From positions 351,478,425-351,542,424 of the forward strand of contig OV050030.1 in NCBI GenBank assembly GCA_920105625.2: a DNA stretch of 64,000 bases. The letters run 5' to 3'. The notes beneath the pieces are model-generated. The model made no database searches. It saw only the letters and a program-made list of their open reading frames with translations, and was not told the origin of the DNA. How positions within the stretch are numbered: the first letter of the stretch is position 1; every line of letters begins with the position of its first letter. The position numbers and the translations under genes are program-made. This DNA is from Clusia tigrina (taxonomy: Eukaryota > Arthropoda > Insecta > Diptera > Clusiidae). This document shows, in pieces, positions 1-9,948 of the stretch.

Positions 1-2425
1 GGGAATTTTGCGAAAGCATTGAATCGACGTCCGAGGCTAGCCGTCTTCGTAAAATTCTCCACTCCTCTAACAAAGCCCTTGACTGTATCCAAAAACCAGA
101 TGGCAGCTGGACTCACTCAAGCGCCGAAACCCTTGATATCCTACTAGACACCCACTTCCCAGGAAGTTTAGCCTCAGCGGATCAAGCACTCTACCAGGTG
201 GAGCAGGTTTCCCATGATAGCCTCCCCACATTCCAAGTGACAAAAAGTCACCTTGAGTGGTCCATTCAAACCTTTAAGCCATACAAGTCCCCCGGACCGG
301 ACGGCATTATTCCTGCCGATATCCAAAATGGGGAAGAGATTATCTTTCCATGGCTGCTAAAAATATATAATGCAAGCCTCAGATTGCAATATATTCCCTT
401 ACGCTGACCCACGACTCGGGTCGTCTTTATACCAAAAGTGGGGAAGGCCTCACAATTCAAACCTAAGGATTACAGACCCATAAGTCTAAAATCCTTTCTT
501 TTAAAGGTTTTAGAAAGAGCTCTTGACCAATATATCAGGACATCGATCAACGCTTCTCTTCTCCCTGTATCTCAACACGCTTACTCTAAAGGCAAATCGG
601 TTGAAACAGCACTTCATTCTCTCATTTCTCAAGTTGACAAATATTTGGCGTACAAGGAATTCACACTTGCCATATTTGTGGACATCGAGGGAGCCTTCAA
701 CAATGTACGCTGTCATTTCCGCACTCTATAACCTTAACCTGAATTCAGGTCTTCTTAAATTTATAGAGCTTCTACTAAAATCTAGAATCACCACTTCCAC
801 GATCGGCAATGCCAATCCAGGAGGGTGGTTAACAGGGGCACGCCACAAGGGGGTGTTTTATCACTGGTGAGATTGGAATCTACTGGATGCAAAGTGATAG
901 CCTATGCGGACGATATAGCAATCGCCGCATCCGGCAAATTTCCCCAAAAACTTTCCGAAAAAGTTAACCATTCATTCTCTATTGTGTCGAACTGGTGTCG
1001 CGAATTCGAACTTGGGGTTAAACCATCCAAAACCGAGAAAGTTTAAAATGCCTAGTCTGAACGGCACTCCGCTCTCTTTGAGCACAGACGTTAAGTACTT
1101 AGGCCTGATTCTCGACCCAAAGCTTAATTGGAAACCAATCTAGCTGAGAGGGCACGTAAGGCAACATGCGCTATATACTGCTGCAAAAGAGCAGTTGGTG
1201 CACAATGGGGACTTCGTCCTCGAGTCGTGCTCTGGCTCTACACGGCCATCGTTGAACCAAACCTGTTATACGGGTCGGTCTTCTGGTGGCAAGCTCTCGA
1301 AAAAGCCTGTAATATCAAACCCCTCGTTAAAATCAGAAGATCCATTACTCTACTGATCGCTGGCGCTCTTCGTAGCACACCTACGAAAGCCCTTTTTGCC
1401 ATGCTGCACTGGCTCCCCTCGGAGATGCTGGTTAAGCAACAAGCCAAGCTGACAGCGATTAGACTTAACGCTCTTTCGCACTGGCGCATAACCCTGACAG
1501 GCCATGCTTCAATTCTGAATCAGGATCCACCTGTCCCCAACTTTATCGATTATATGTCGGTCTATCCCGATTTGAAAAGGGGATTTGACCTCACTATTCC
1601 AAGTCGAAGCGACTGGACCTCAGAAACCCTAATCGTCCGTGAAACAGTCGAAATCTACACCGACGGTTCCAAGCTTGGAGTCGGCAGCGGTATCTATTCC
1701 GACAAGCTGGACTTAAACATCTCCCTACGTCTCCCAGACCATTGCAGCGTTTTTCAAGCTGAGGTCATGGCCATTTATCACGCAGCCAAATGGATGCTGT
1801 GTAGTGATATCGGCGCAGTCGACGTATCTATCTTCTCAGACAGCCAGGCCGCCATTAAATCTGTTTTTGGATCCACGGCCACATCAAGACTTGTTCTTGA
1901 ATGTCGAACATCTTTAAATGAGCTCGCAAGTTCCTCCCGGTGCACCTGGTCTGAGTTCCCGGACATAGCGAAATCCCGGGAAACTTTGAGGCGGACGAGC
2001 TTGCCAAGGCAGGCACGCTAATGCACGACATTCACCTCTCCGTAAACATCGGCATTCCACTGGCAACAGCCAAGCTCGAAATCAAACGGAAATATCTGGC
2101 TGACGCCTACAAATCCTGGGCTAACGAGGAATCGTGCCACGCGGCTGGAATAACTTTAGCAAGAATGGAGAAAAACAGAACCAACCAACTTCTTCGACTT
2201 GATCGTGTATCACTGTCGACAATTGTCTCGGTTTTGACCGGCCACTGCATAATGGGACAGCACGCAGAAAGACTGGGCCTACCCTCAAATGATTGTTGCC
2301 GAGGCTGTGGGTTCGAGTGCGAAGGACGAGACGGTTTTCCACCTCTCATGCCACTGCCCATCCTTGAGCAGAAGAAGAATTCGCACCTTCGGTGCCCCAT
2401 TCTCATCCTCCTAGTAAATCTTATT
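1..2425 (+). mobile_element. LOA-type non-LTR retrotransposon fragment (LOA-1)
   Basis: A non-LTR element enters the window already past its endonuclease and runs to the BEL-1 insertion at 2431. Its coding order is RT, RNase H, then a C-terminal Cys/His cluster. The RT motif DIEGAFNNV together with RNase H is typical of the I/LOA/R1 group, and LOA fits best. The 3' end is not seen clearly: sequence after about 2405 is non-coding and is cut by the CCCTC target duplication of BEL-1 (2426-2430). Confidence 0.8.
3..2409 (+). pseudogene. LOA-1 ORF2 remnant: reverse transcriptase and RNase H
   Basis: This is the polyprotein that would copy element RNA into the target site. From base 3 one frame reads the linker between endonuclease and RT, then the RT fingers (YKSPGPDGI near 290), a palm motif IFVDIEGAFNNV (near 680), the GTPQGGVLS block (near 840) and the catalytic YADD (near 900). 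RNase H starts near 1650 (IYTDGSK, later FSDSQAA). The end carries CCRGCGFEC, part of the usual C-terminal zinc-like cluster. Several frame changes and stops break it: a stop near 405, shifts near 715 and 870, a gap just after the YADD block, and a shift near 1950 inside the VPGH region of RNase H. Sequence outside the window holds the endonuclease, if present. It is clearly non-functional. Confidence 0.85.
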
Positions 2426-2430
2426 CCCTC

Positions 2431-2794
2431 TGTTTACGTCAGTTTATTTAATTTTATTTACAATTAACACCAGCAAAAGTAGTGGAAAATTAAATAATAA
2501 ATACTGTTCACTAAATGTTTAAACTAATCAAACAATATACACAGAAGCTAAGTTCGTCGACTGTTGCCGGTTGAAGGCTGGTAAAAGAAGAGATCGGGTA
2601 ATCAGAAAACTCGCCGCTCGTGGCTCGTGATACCACGAGGCGGCTGAATATTTCAGCAAAGGTTGTCCGCCATTCGGTGCTGAATCTGCCGTACCCCGCG
2701 ATTCAGCAAAGCACAGCTGTGCTTTACTTATCGCAGGTCATGGCAGCTCCAGCACCGGGCGGCGGCGCATATTCGAAGGTTCATGACGGGAACA
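2431..2794 (-). repeat. 3' LTR of BEL-1
   Basis: The direct repeat of 9440-9808. On the minus strand it begins TGTTCCCGTC at 2794 and, if the CCCTC duplication is accepted, ends ...GTAAACA at 2431. The first 16 plus-strand bases (2431-2446) are not matched in the 5' LTR, so this boundary rests on the TG/CA ends and the target duplication. Confidence 0.85.
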
Positions 2795-2807
2795 TGCCGC
2801 CCCCTTG
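2795..2807 (-). promoter_or_regulatory. BEL-1 polypurine tract
   Basis: On the minus strand AAGGGGGCGGCA abuts the 3' LTR, the expected site of plus-strand DNA priming. BEL-2 carries the same GGGGGCGGCA core next to its own 3' LTR (23473-23482), which supports the call. Confidence 0.7.
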
Positions 2808-2853
2808 CAGTACTGCAATGGAGACCCCATGCCGGAACCTCTCCCTCTCCCCC

Positions 2854-3495
2854 TTAGCCGTGGAGGGTGATGTGGTGCCCGCGTCCGCATCTGGCACACC
2901 TCGGCTCGTGGCACGAGGACGCCATGTGCTTGATCCTGAGGCACCGGAAACACAACGTCCGCCGGATCACATGGTCCCTTCGTCCTTTAGCCGAGAGCGC
3001 CAGAAATTGGGTGCAGCCCGCGAGGACGTGGTTCGCACTGCCACACATTTTGCAGCACGTTGATACTGTGGGGTGATGTTGCTGAGCTGGCTTTCCCCCA
3101 GTGCCCTGATGTTGAGCGGGACGTCGTGATCCCCCGGTGGAAGGGCCCATGGCGAGGACCGGTTTCGTCTCTGTCGACCGTCCAGTGGCGGGGGCTGGTT
3201 TTGCCCCTTTCGGGCACGGCAGGAACCAGAGCGGCGGTGGGTTTCGTGGCCGGATTCGTGGACCCCGAGGCCGACGTACCGGTGGTGCCTGAGTGTCAGG
3301 GCGGTCTTCTGCCGCGATCGCTCCGGCCAACCAATTCCACAACTTGTGGAACACAGGTGGCGATGGTTGCCACACGTCGGGCGGTGGGGACACGAGCAGA
3401 TGCCGCAGTCCGAGGGTGGAAGCCGGCGGGCGTTCAATATGTTGGCTTCGGCCTAGTCCCGGTTGTGGTTGATGCATGCTAGATGGGAGAGACAT
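2854..3495 (-). CDS. BEL-1 ORF3: intact proline-rich zinc-knuckle (nucleocapsid-like) protein
   Basis: An uninterrupted 213-codon frame between pol and the 3' LTR, where env sits in elements that have one. The N-terminal 140 residues are rich in Pro, Arg and Gln. The C-terminal 65 residues carry two perfect CX2CX4HX4C knuckles (CKMCGSANHVLAGC and CFRCLRIKHMASSC), then CARCGRGHHITLH, the usual end of BEL Gag. No signal peptide or membrane segment is visible, so it is not Env. The element's own Gag keeps one knuckle (CKICKQTTHSVRNC, near 7690) and has lost the second, so this ORF could supply RNA-binding nucleocapsid function. A branch-point-like CTAAT (3512-3508), pyrimidine tract and AG (3480-3479) precede an ATG at 3477; another ATG lies at 3495. 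Alternatively it is a captured gag piece from another BEL element. Confidence 0.75.
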   Translation of the reverse strand: MSLPSSMHQPQPGLGRSQHIERPPASTLGLRHLLVSPPPDVWQPSPPVFHKLWNWLAGAIAAEDRPDTQAPPVRRPRGPRIRPRNPPPLWFLPCPKGAKPAPATGRSTETKPVLAMGPSTGGSRRPAQHQGTGGKPAQQHHPTVSTCCKMCGSANHVLAGCTQFLALSAKGRRDHVIRRTLCFRCLRIKHMASSCHEPRCARCGRGHHITLHG

Positions 3496-3512
3496 AAAAA
3501 GAACGGCATTAG
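3479..3512 (-). promoter_or_regulatory. Putative splice acceptor for BEL-1 ORF3
   Basis: Reading the minus strand, CTAAT (branch-point consensus) is followed by a pyrimidine-rich run and CAT CTAG, with the AG at 3480-3479 about 29 nt from the branch A. An ATG follows two bases later. The layout matches a fly 3' splice site just upstream of ORF3. Confidence 0.55.
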
Positions 3513-3567
3513 TACGGGTACAACGATCGAGATCTACGGAATGGCCTAAGGGAAATATATAAAAGAT

Positions 3568-6500
3568 TTACGCTTCCCCTCGCAAGGGAGGGGGCTCCTC
3601 CAATGGGAGTATCACCATTTTAGCAAGAGGTCTGGTGAGTACGTCTCTTGCGGTCCACACATCTGCGACACGCACTTTCCCATCGGGTCCTGGATGCGTG
3701 TGGGTAACTCGTCCCAGGCGCCAGTCCTGCGGCGCTAAGTTGTCCTCCCGTATAATGACGAGGTCTCCGGTCTTAAGGTTTTCTTGCACGGTTCGCCACT
3801 TGCTGCATCGCTGGCATTCCAGGAGATACTCCGTTTTCCAGCGCGCACTGAATTTCTGAGCGAGTGCACGCAATTTTTGCCACCGGTTCATAATTGAAAG
3901 GTATGGAACCGCCTCCTCAGGTTCTGCGGGGTACAACAGAGGTCCACCCACCAGGAAATGGCCTGGGGTTAGCGCCTGTAAATCCGTGGGATCTTCTGAG
4001 AGAGCGCTGATGGGCCGAGAGTTGAGACACGCCTCAATCCGAGCTAGAAGAGTCAAGAATTCTTCGAGAGTAAATTTTAGTTGCCCTGCCATGCGTTTAA
4101 AGTGGTGCTTGAAACTTTTAACCGCCGCTTCCCAAAGACCCCCCATATGTGGCGCGTGTGGTGGAATGAACTCCCACTCAACCCGATTGAGGGGCTGCCC
4201 TGATACGGTTTTCTCCCGCATTTCCCGGAACACCCGCTGGAATTCAAGTTTTAATGCTTTCTCCGCCCCCACAAAGTTCCTGCCGTTATCCGAGAAGATT
4301 TTTAATGGGGACCCCCTACGTGAAACAAACCGAGCGAACGCCGCTAAAAACGCCGAAGTACTGAGGTCAGATGTCGCCTCGAGGTGTACTGCTTTTGTAG
4401 CAAAGCACACGAATATACAGACATACCCCTTGGTCACCCGGCACGCTCGCCCCTGATAGCTCTTTATATCAAACGGCCCTGCAAAGTCTACTCCCTTATA
4501 GGTAAATGGCCTGGTACATGTTGCTCGCTCTATGGGGAGAGCCGCCATAATTTGAATCCTTTGACTCTTCTTGAACAGCACGCACGTCTTACACTGCAGG
4601 ATCGTGCTTTTGATGAGCGTCTTCGCTCTCGGGATCCAATATTGGGTTCGGATTAAACGCAACATTAATTGATTCCTCCCGTGGAGGGACACCTCATGGA
4701 TGAATTTCACCACCAGGCGTGTGAAGTGACTATAGTAGGGTAGGATGATGGGGTGCCGCTCGGAGAATGGCAACTGGGTAGTCAAAGCGAGCCTTCCGTT
4801 GACGCGCAGGGTCCCGTCCGAATGGATGAAGGGGTTCAAACTAAGGATAGGACTAGAATTGGGCAGCGGTCTTCGCTCAGTTAATTCTCGATACTCATTT
4901 GGGTAGTACATTTGTTGAGCCAACACTATGAGGCGAGTTGTAGTTTCATCAATTTCCCGCGTTATTGGGACCCCTCGATCTGGGGTCACTGCTCGGCCCT
5001 TTGGACGACAGTAGCACATGAATCGGCGAACGAAACCTATCACACGCAAAGCTCTAGGTAAGGAGGAGAACCGCAGAATTGGGTCGTCCTTAGAGGACAC
5101 ATATACCATGCACTTAGCAGGGCGTTGCTCTTCCTCAGTCGCGATCAGGGTCTCTTCTAGCAATGGTGGCCAGTGCTCCCTGTGAAGCTGGAGCCATGCT
5201 GGTCCTTTCCACTAAAGCGTGTTGTTGAGTAGTCCGTCAGGGGATACTCCTCTACTTGCCAAATCCGCTGGATTATCTTCAGAGCGGACATGACGCCAGC
5301 GATTCACCCCTACCTTATTGGTAATAGTGGTGACTCTATTCGCCACAAATGTCTTCCACAAGTGGGGCGGTTTCCTCAACCATACTAACACAATCGTGGA
5401 GTCAGTCCAACACATCAAGTTTTCGTCCGAGATGTTCAAAAGTGGCTTGAGGGGAGATATAAGTTCCGCCAGCAATGTCGCCCCGCATAATTCTAACCGA
5501 GGAAGCGAGACCGTTTTCAAAGGAGCTACCCTCGATTTGGCCACCAGCAGATGTGAGTAGATGGAATCTTGTCCTTTACACCGAACGTACAGGGCTGCCG
5601 CGTATGCCAGCTGTGATGCGTCGCAGAACGCGTGAAATTCGATATAGCTATCAGGAGCGGATCGTACCCAGCGAGGTACGCGAATTTGGGAGATTGCTTG
5701 ATATTGCGATAAAAATTGAGTCCACCTAGTTAAGGTGGCGGGAGTAAGTGGATCATCCCAATTTATTTGATCCAACCAGATTTGCTGTATCAAGATTTTC
5801 GCGGTGATGTCGATTGGCGCCAACCACCCTGCTGGGTCGAAAAGTTTGGCGATTAACGACAGCACTCTGCGCATGGTGTATGTCGCCTCAAGTGGCAATT
5901 CCGCCACATGAAAATAGAAGCAGTCCCCCCGCGCATTCCATCTAATGCCCAATGTGCTGGTGGCACTAGTCTCCTCTAGTTTGAGAAAATCCTATCGGAG
6001 TAGATGCTCCGGAGGGAGGTTTGCAAGACTGGCTGCACAATTTGCCGCCCACTTTCTCATGGAGAAACCCGCTGACCCTAGACTCGCCATCAACTCATCC
6101 CGCGTTAGGATGGCTGTGGCCACATCATGGGTGCCGATCAATGCGTCATCCACGTACATTGACCCCCGCAACACCCGAGATGCCAACGGAAACCTACTCT
6201 CCATATCATCTGCCACTTGCAGCAAGGTCCTTATTGCCAAATAAGGCGCACAGTTCACCCCAAAGGTGACCGCCTTTAATTCATAATCTGAAATCTCAGA
6301 ATGAGGAGAGTCCCTAAAAACAATTCGCTGATATGGTCTGTGGCGTGGTTTCACCAGGATTTGTCGATACATTTTCTGGATGTCCCCGGTGAGCACATAT
6401 CGGAACATGCGCCACTGAATAATCTGTCTGGTCAGATCAGCCTGCAGAACTGGCCCAGTATGCAACACGTCATTTAAACTGACTGTGTTGGATGTCGGTT

Positions 6501-7662
6501 GGGAAGCGTTGAAAACCACTCGAAGTCGAGTGGTGGTGCTCTCGGGTTTGATTACTGCGTGATGGGGCAGATAGTAATGAGGCACCAGAGTTGTTGACGG
6601 CGGGGGTACCTTTTCCATGTGATTTAGCATCACATATTCAAGGACCACCGCGTCGTATTTCTGTTTGTCTACTGGGTGCTTGCCCAGTCGAGCTTCATTG
6701 CGTTCAAACTGCCGAAGGGCAATGTGGCGTGACGCTCCTAATGATTTGTGTAATACAAAATCATGCTTGAACGGGAGCGAGACTATATATCGCCCCGAAG
6801 TATCCCGGCGCGTGGTCCGGGCATACAAATCCAGACACTCTTGGTCAGGTTGAGATAGCTGCCGCTCACGAGGGGGCTCTTCGATTTCCCAAAATCGCCT
6901 CAAAATGCTATCAAGCGACGCGGACTCGGACATCCGGACACGTGTTGTGAATGCGGAGACTCGCTCAGCTGGCAGAGGTCCAGTAAGGATCCAGCCAAAA
7001 ACTGTATCCTGCGCAAGTAATGACCCAACGATATTCCGATGCAACCCACCCAGCAAAATTTGAGGATATAGATCCCCCCCTAACAACAAATCGATTTGGG
7101 TTGAGTGTGAAGTGCCTGTGTCTGCCAACTTCAAACCATTAAGTTTGTTTTCGTCGGTCAAGGTGGGCAACACCAACGCCGCCACCCGTAGGCGGACAGA
7201 GGCATCGTACCGGGACCCGATAGTGAGATGACACGCCTTGGTGACGGTGCCAGCAAGTGTGTTGCTGACCCTCGACACCTGAGCGTGTACTGTGTGTGCC
7301 GGCAGCCTAAGGCGCTTGTGGAGGCGGTCTGAAATGAAGGACCCCTCGGAACCGGAGTCTATCAGCGCCCGGGCCCTATACCAAACTCCCTGGTGTTCAA
7401 TATTTATTAACGCCGTACCCAAAAGAATCCGGTTGGAGAGGCGACCACACGGATGACTTGGACTCGGCCCCGCCTTATCTGCCGGCTGCGAAGTCTGCGA
7501 AGTGTGGTACGAGGACTTGGGTACGGCTTGAGGTGCCGGGGTAGTGTGCTCATTTTGATTAGAGCGACCCCCCCCAGATGCTGATGGCGGGTGTGGCGTT
7601 GAGTCGGTAGGACGACTCTGCCTGGAGTCCGAGTGCAACAGCGTATGGTGAACGCAAGACAA
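3568..7662 (-). pseudogene. pol: BEL-1 pol: protease, reverse transcriptase, RNase H, integrase
   Basis: One reading frame of about 1,365 codons, broken only by TAG codons at 5992-5994 and 5212-5214. In order: the tail of the Gag zinc region (HHTLLHSDS), an aspartic protease (LIDSGSEGSFIS near 7365), the linker VFGWILTGPL, and RT with YLPHHAVIKPE, RLRVVFNASQ and the catalytic MYVDDAL (near 6160). RNase H/connection follows (FHAFCDASQLAYAAALY, CWTDSTIVL), then integrase with a zinc-binding N-terminus, SDNGRNFVGAE and PPHAPHMGGLWEAAVK, and the BEL-typical C-terminal TPGHFLVGGPL and RLGRV. There is no ATG at the beginning, so Pol would be made by frameshifting from the overlapping gag frame. Domain order and length match intact BEL/Pao pol. 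The two nonsense codons probably inactivate it. Confidence 0.92.
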
Positions 7663-8744
7663 TTTCGCACCGAATGTGTGGTTTGTTTACAAATTTTACA
7701 CCCCTGTGAGGTGACTTTCGCTTGGTGAGTCTGCACCCGAGCTGAGCGAGACGTGCCCGGCTGAATCCTTGTGTTGGATTGCTGACTGTTCGCTGGTCGG
7801 GTCCCCGCTATCGCCTCAAGTGTCCGGAATCGCTGCGACAGAAATGAATCCATTGCCTTCCACTCGGGCACTTCCGAACTCCCCCCCACGGTTTGTTCCC
7901 ATAAAGCCAGTGTGACTTCCGGCAGACATCGTGCACACAGGTAGACTAACATGGGGTTCTATGCCACCACATCCACCCCGTAAGCAGTCAACGCTGCGAT
8001 ACAGTTGCTGATGTCGCGCTGGAGGCGTTTAATTTCGCCACCATCTTCGCGCTTCACCGGGTCCAGTTCCAATAAGGCCTTCAATTGTACATTTATTTGC
8101 TGGCGCTTATTTTCATATCGCTCAAGTAAAAGGGCCCACGCCTGCACAAACCCTGCGTCCGTCAAAGGGAGCTTCCCTACGATATCACGTGGTTCGCCCC
8201 GAGTTTTTAGAGTAAGGTGATACATCCTCTCTACGTTAGAGAGACGCGAGTTATTGATGACTAATGCGCTAACCATATCCCGAAATGCGGGCCATTGGCC
8301 GTAGGTCCCCTCAAACAGAGGAATGTCGCAAGGTGGTACGTGGATACCAGGTAGCGCAGGAGTCATCGCCTCAACACGCTCGGGGCCAGGTCTCCCTGGC
8401 AGCATACCTTCTTGCAGTCCCGTAATTACGACCCGCCCCTTCCTTAAGACGTCGAAACTCGCCTCAAAGCGCTGGGCCACCGAATGCAGAAGTTGGTCCC
8501 GCTCCTTGGCCTCGCGTGCTTCCGCTAGCACTTGGGCTTTCGCTACTTTAAGAGCGGCCCACCTCTCATTTAACTCCTCCTCATCGACCCGGAGCGACGA
8601 TAACGAGTGACTGTCTGTCTGTCGACGCTCAAAGCGGTCGACAAACATCGTCAACTCGTCAGCGGCTGATATCAACGGGGCCAACATCTTTCCTGCTTTG
8701 CCTGCCCCTGATCGAAGCTCATTGGCGGATCTATTACGCCACAA
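7407..8744 (-). pseudogene. gag: BEL-1 gag
   Basis: A frame open from 8744 to 7407 except for one TAG at 7959-7961. It contains a coiled-coil-like N-terminus rich in Glu, Arg and Ala (8700-8400) and the BEL capsid signature LFEGTYGQWPAFRDMVSALV (near 8310). A helical capsid part (LLERYENKRQQI) and a single CCHC knuckle CKICKQTTHSVRNC near 7690 follow. After this the frame loses the second knuckle expected in BEL Gag; the matching tail (HHTLLHSDS) appears only in the pol frame, so about 35-40 codons seem deleted. Gag and pol overlap in different frames, as is usual when Pol is expressed by frameshifting. The context around the TAG (WNPML in relatives) suggests an ancestral Trp codon, which is inference. 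Confidence 0.85.
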
Positions 8745-9410
8745 AGGGATCTAATCGCTTAACGAATGCAACCAACCAAACTCAAACGCCCCTAAATATC
8801 GATGGCGCACACCTCAAATACAAATTGCCTACGTCCCAAGCGAAAGTCAATCGACTGCAGGCTCAACAGCTCCCAAAAACACGCCTCTAAAGGCGAGGGC
8901 CCCAACAAACACAAATTCAAACGCCCCACTGAACCGGTCCTGTACGGCAGTACGTCAGCTGATCGCACTGACCTACTTTCGTAATTCGTACTCCGCAGCG
9001 CTGGCGCCGCCACCGAAACCGTAACGAGAAAATTCCCAACAAACGCACCAATAAGTCTAAATTAAACAACGGTGCCCGCTGCAGCAGCGAAACCGTTTAC
9101 TCTGTCGTGTGTACAGCGTGCCGCAACACAGAGCAACTTAAAGCGGAATGCGCAGAATGAGTGAAGATATGTGTAATGTCTCCACTCTAAAATATGTGCT
9201 ACTGTGTCTTACTAAATATTCGTTTTTTTGTTTCTGTTTACGCCACAGTGGCCGACAATTGTCTGCACGAGTTTACACACACCAATTGCATATATTCACG
9301 AGCTGGAGTTGTTACACATAAATTATAGATTTAAATATGTACATAAAAATTATAGAAATAGATCTACATATATAACTTTTATAATTATATAAAATTATGA
9401 ACTTACACTC
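8745..9410 (-). other. BEL-1 5' leader, no convincing gene
   Basis: About 670 bp between the primer site and gag. The part near gag is GC-richer and has only short chance frames. The part near 9200-9400 is AT-rich. It starts at its upstream edge with the splice-donor-like GTGAGT and probably forms the long untranslated leader with packaging signals. Confidence 0.6.
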
Positions 9411-9416
9411 ACCTGG
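9407..9416 (-). promoter_or_regulatory. Consensus 5' splice donor in BEL-1 leader
   Basis: The minus strand reads CCAG|GTGAGT, with the exon ending at 9413 and the intron starting at 9412, just after the primer-binding site. This is a perfect metazoan donor consensus. It pairs naturally with the acceptor-like site at 3479 before ORF3, but could also use a closer acceptor before gag. Confidence 0.55.
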
Positions 9417-9439
9417 TTCCAATCCGGCTCGAAGGACCA
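9415..9439 (-). promoter_or_regulatory. BEL-1 primer-binding site, tRNA-Tyr type
   Basis: Immediately inside the 5' LTR the minus strand reads TGGTCCTTCGAGCCGGAT. The plus strand equals the 3' end expected for insect tRNA-Tyr (acceptor strand TCGAAGG, discriminator A, CCA). The match runs about 25 bases into the T arm with one mismatch against the sequence I recall. The tRNA identity should be checked against a tRNA set. Confidence 0.75.
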
Positions 9440-9808
9440 TTTAATTTTATTTACAATTAATTTAATTTTATTTACAATTAACACCAGCAAAAGTAGTTGA
9501 AAATTAAATAATAAATACTGTTCACTAAATGTTTAAACTAATCAAACAATATACACAGAAGCTAAGTTCGTCGACTGTTGTCGGTTGAAGGCTGGTAAAA
9601 GAACAGATCGGGTATTCAGAAAACTCGCCGCTCGTGGCTCGTGATACCACGAGGCGGCTGAATATTTCAGCAAAGGTTGTCCGCCATTCGGTGCTGAATC
9701 TGCCGTACCTCGCGATTCAGCAAAGCACAGCTGTGCTTTACTTATCGCAGGTCATGGCAGCTCCAGCACCGGGCGGCGGCGCATATTCAAAGGTTCATGA
9801 CGGGAACA
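9440..9808 (-). repeat. 5' LTR of BEL-1
   Basis: The direct repeat of 2431-2794. It starts TGTTCCCGTC on the minus strand at 9808. Its inner end differs from the 3' LTR: bases 9440-9460 are a 21-bp exact duplicate of the adjacent 9461-9481, and the 16 bases 2431-2446 of the other LTR are missing. The primer site lies directly beside it. Confidence 0.85.
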
Positions 9809-9832
9809 CCCTCTAATGTTTATTTTTTCCAT

Positions 9833-9948
9833 AGGAGAGACGAATGGAAACACATTCTGGGCATCCAAGATTCTCCTCAAAAATATATGTATTTATGTGA
9901 TAAGCACTTTTCAACCAACATAATACGGAACTCAAGATTGAAGAGGGA
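9833..9948 (+). pseudogene. THAP-domain exon fragment (P-element/THAP type)
   Basis: The short frame RRDEWKHILGI...YLCDKHFSTN...NSRLKRDS matches the C-terminal half of a THAP zinc-finger, with the CX2H pair (CDKH) and the basic SRLKRD end. It is preceded by a pyrimidine-rich run ending in CCATAG (9816-9832), a good 3' splice site, so it looks like a second exon. It is cut at about 9949 by the gypsy fragment; the first exon is not found. THAP domains form the DNA-binding N-terminus of P-superfamily transposases and of host THAP proteins. A P-type catalytic fragment occurs far away at 60.4-60.8 kb, and no link between the two is shown. Confidence 0.6.

Larger units (their letters stand above)
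2431..9808 (-). mobile_element. BEL/Pao LTR retrotransposon BEL-1, nearly complete
   Basis: A 7.4-kb element on the minus strand, with LTRs at both ends, a tRNA primer site, gag, pol and an extra 3' ORF. The ends are TG...CA, and the 5-bp direct repeat CCCTC lies immediately outside both (2426-2430 and 9809-9813), as expected for BEL/Pao integration. By eye the alignable part of the LTRs (about 347 bp) differs at six positions, so the insertion is fairly young for this window. Gag and pol are interrupted only by three TAG codons (7959, 5992, 5212) over about 5.2 kb. Odd points are the altered PBS-side end of the 5' LTR and the zinc-knuckle ORF between pol and the 3' LTR. Confidence 0.92.

Noticed and set aside
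2620..3063. Plus-strand ORF beginning MARDTTRR, repeated at 9634-9816
   Set aside because: It lies in the two LTRs of BEL-1 and runs antisense to ORF3, so it is a shadow of the LTR repeat.
2854..3495. BEL-1 ORF3 as an Env protein
   Set aside because: No signal peptide or membrane segment; it has zinc knuckles typical of Gag.
9415..9439. tRNA-Tyr gene
   Set aside because: Only the 3' 25 bases match, without anticodon arm or D arm; it is the primer-binding site of BEL-1.
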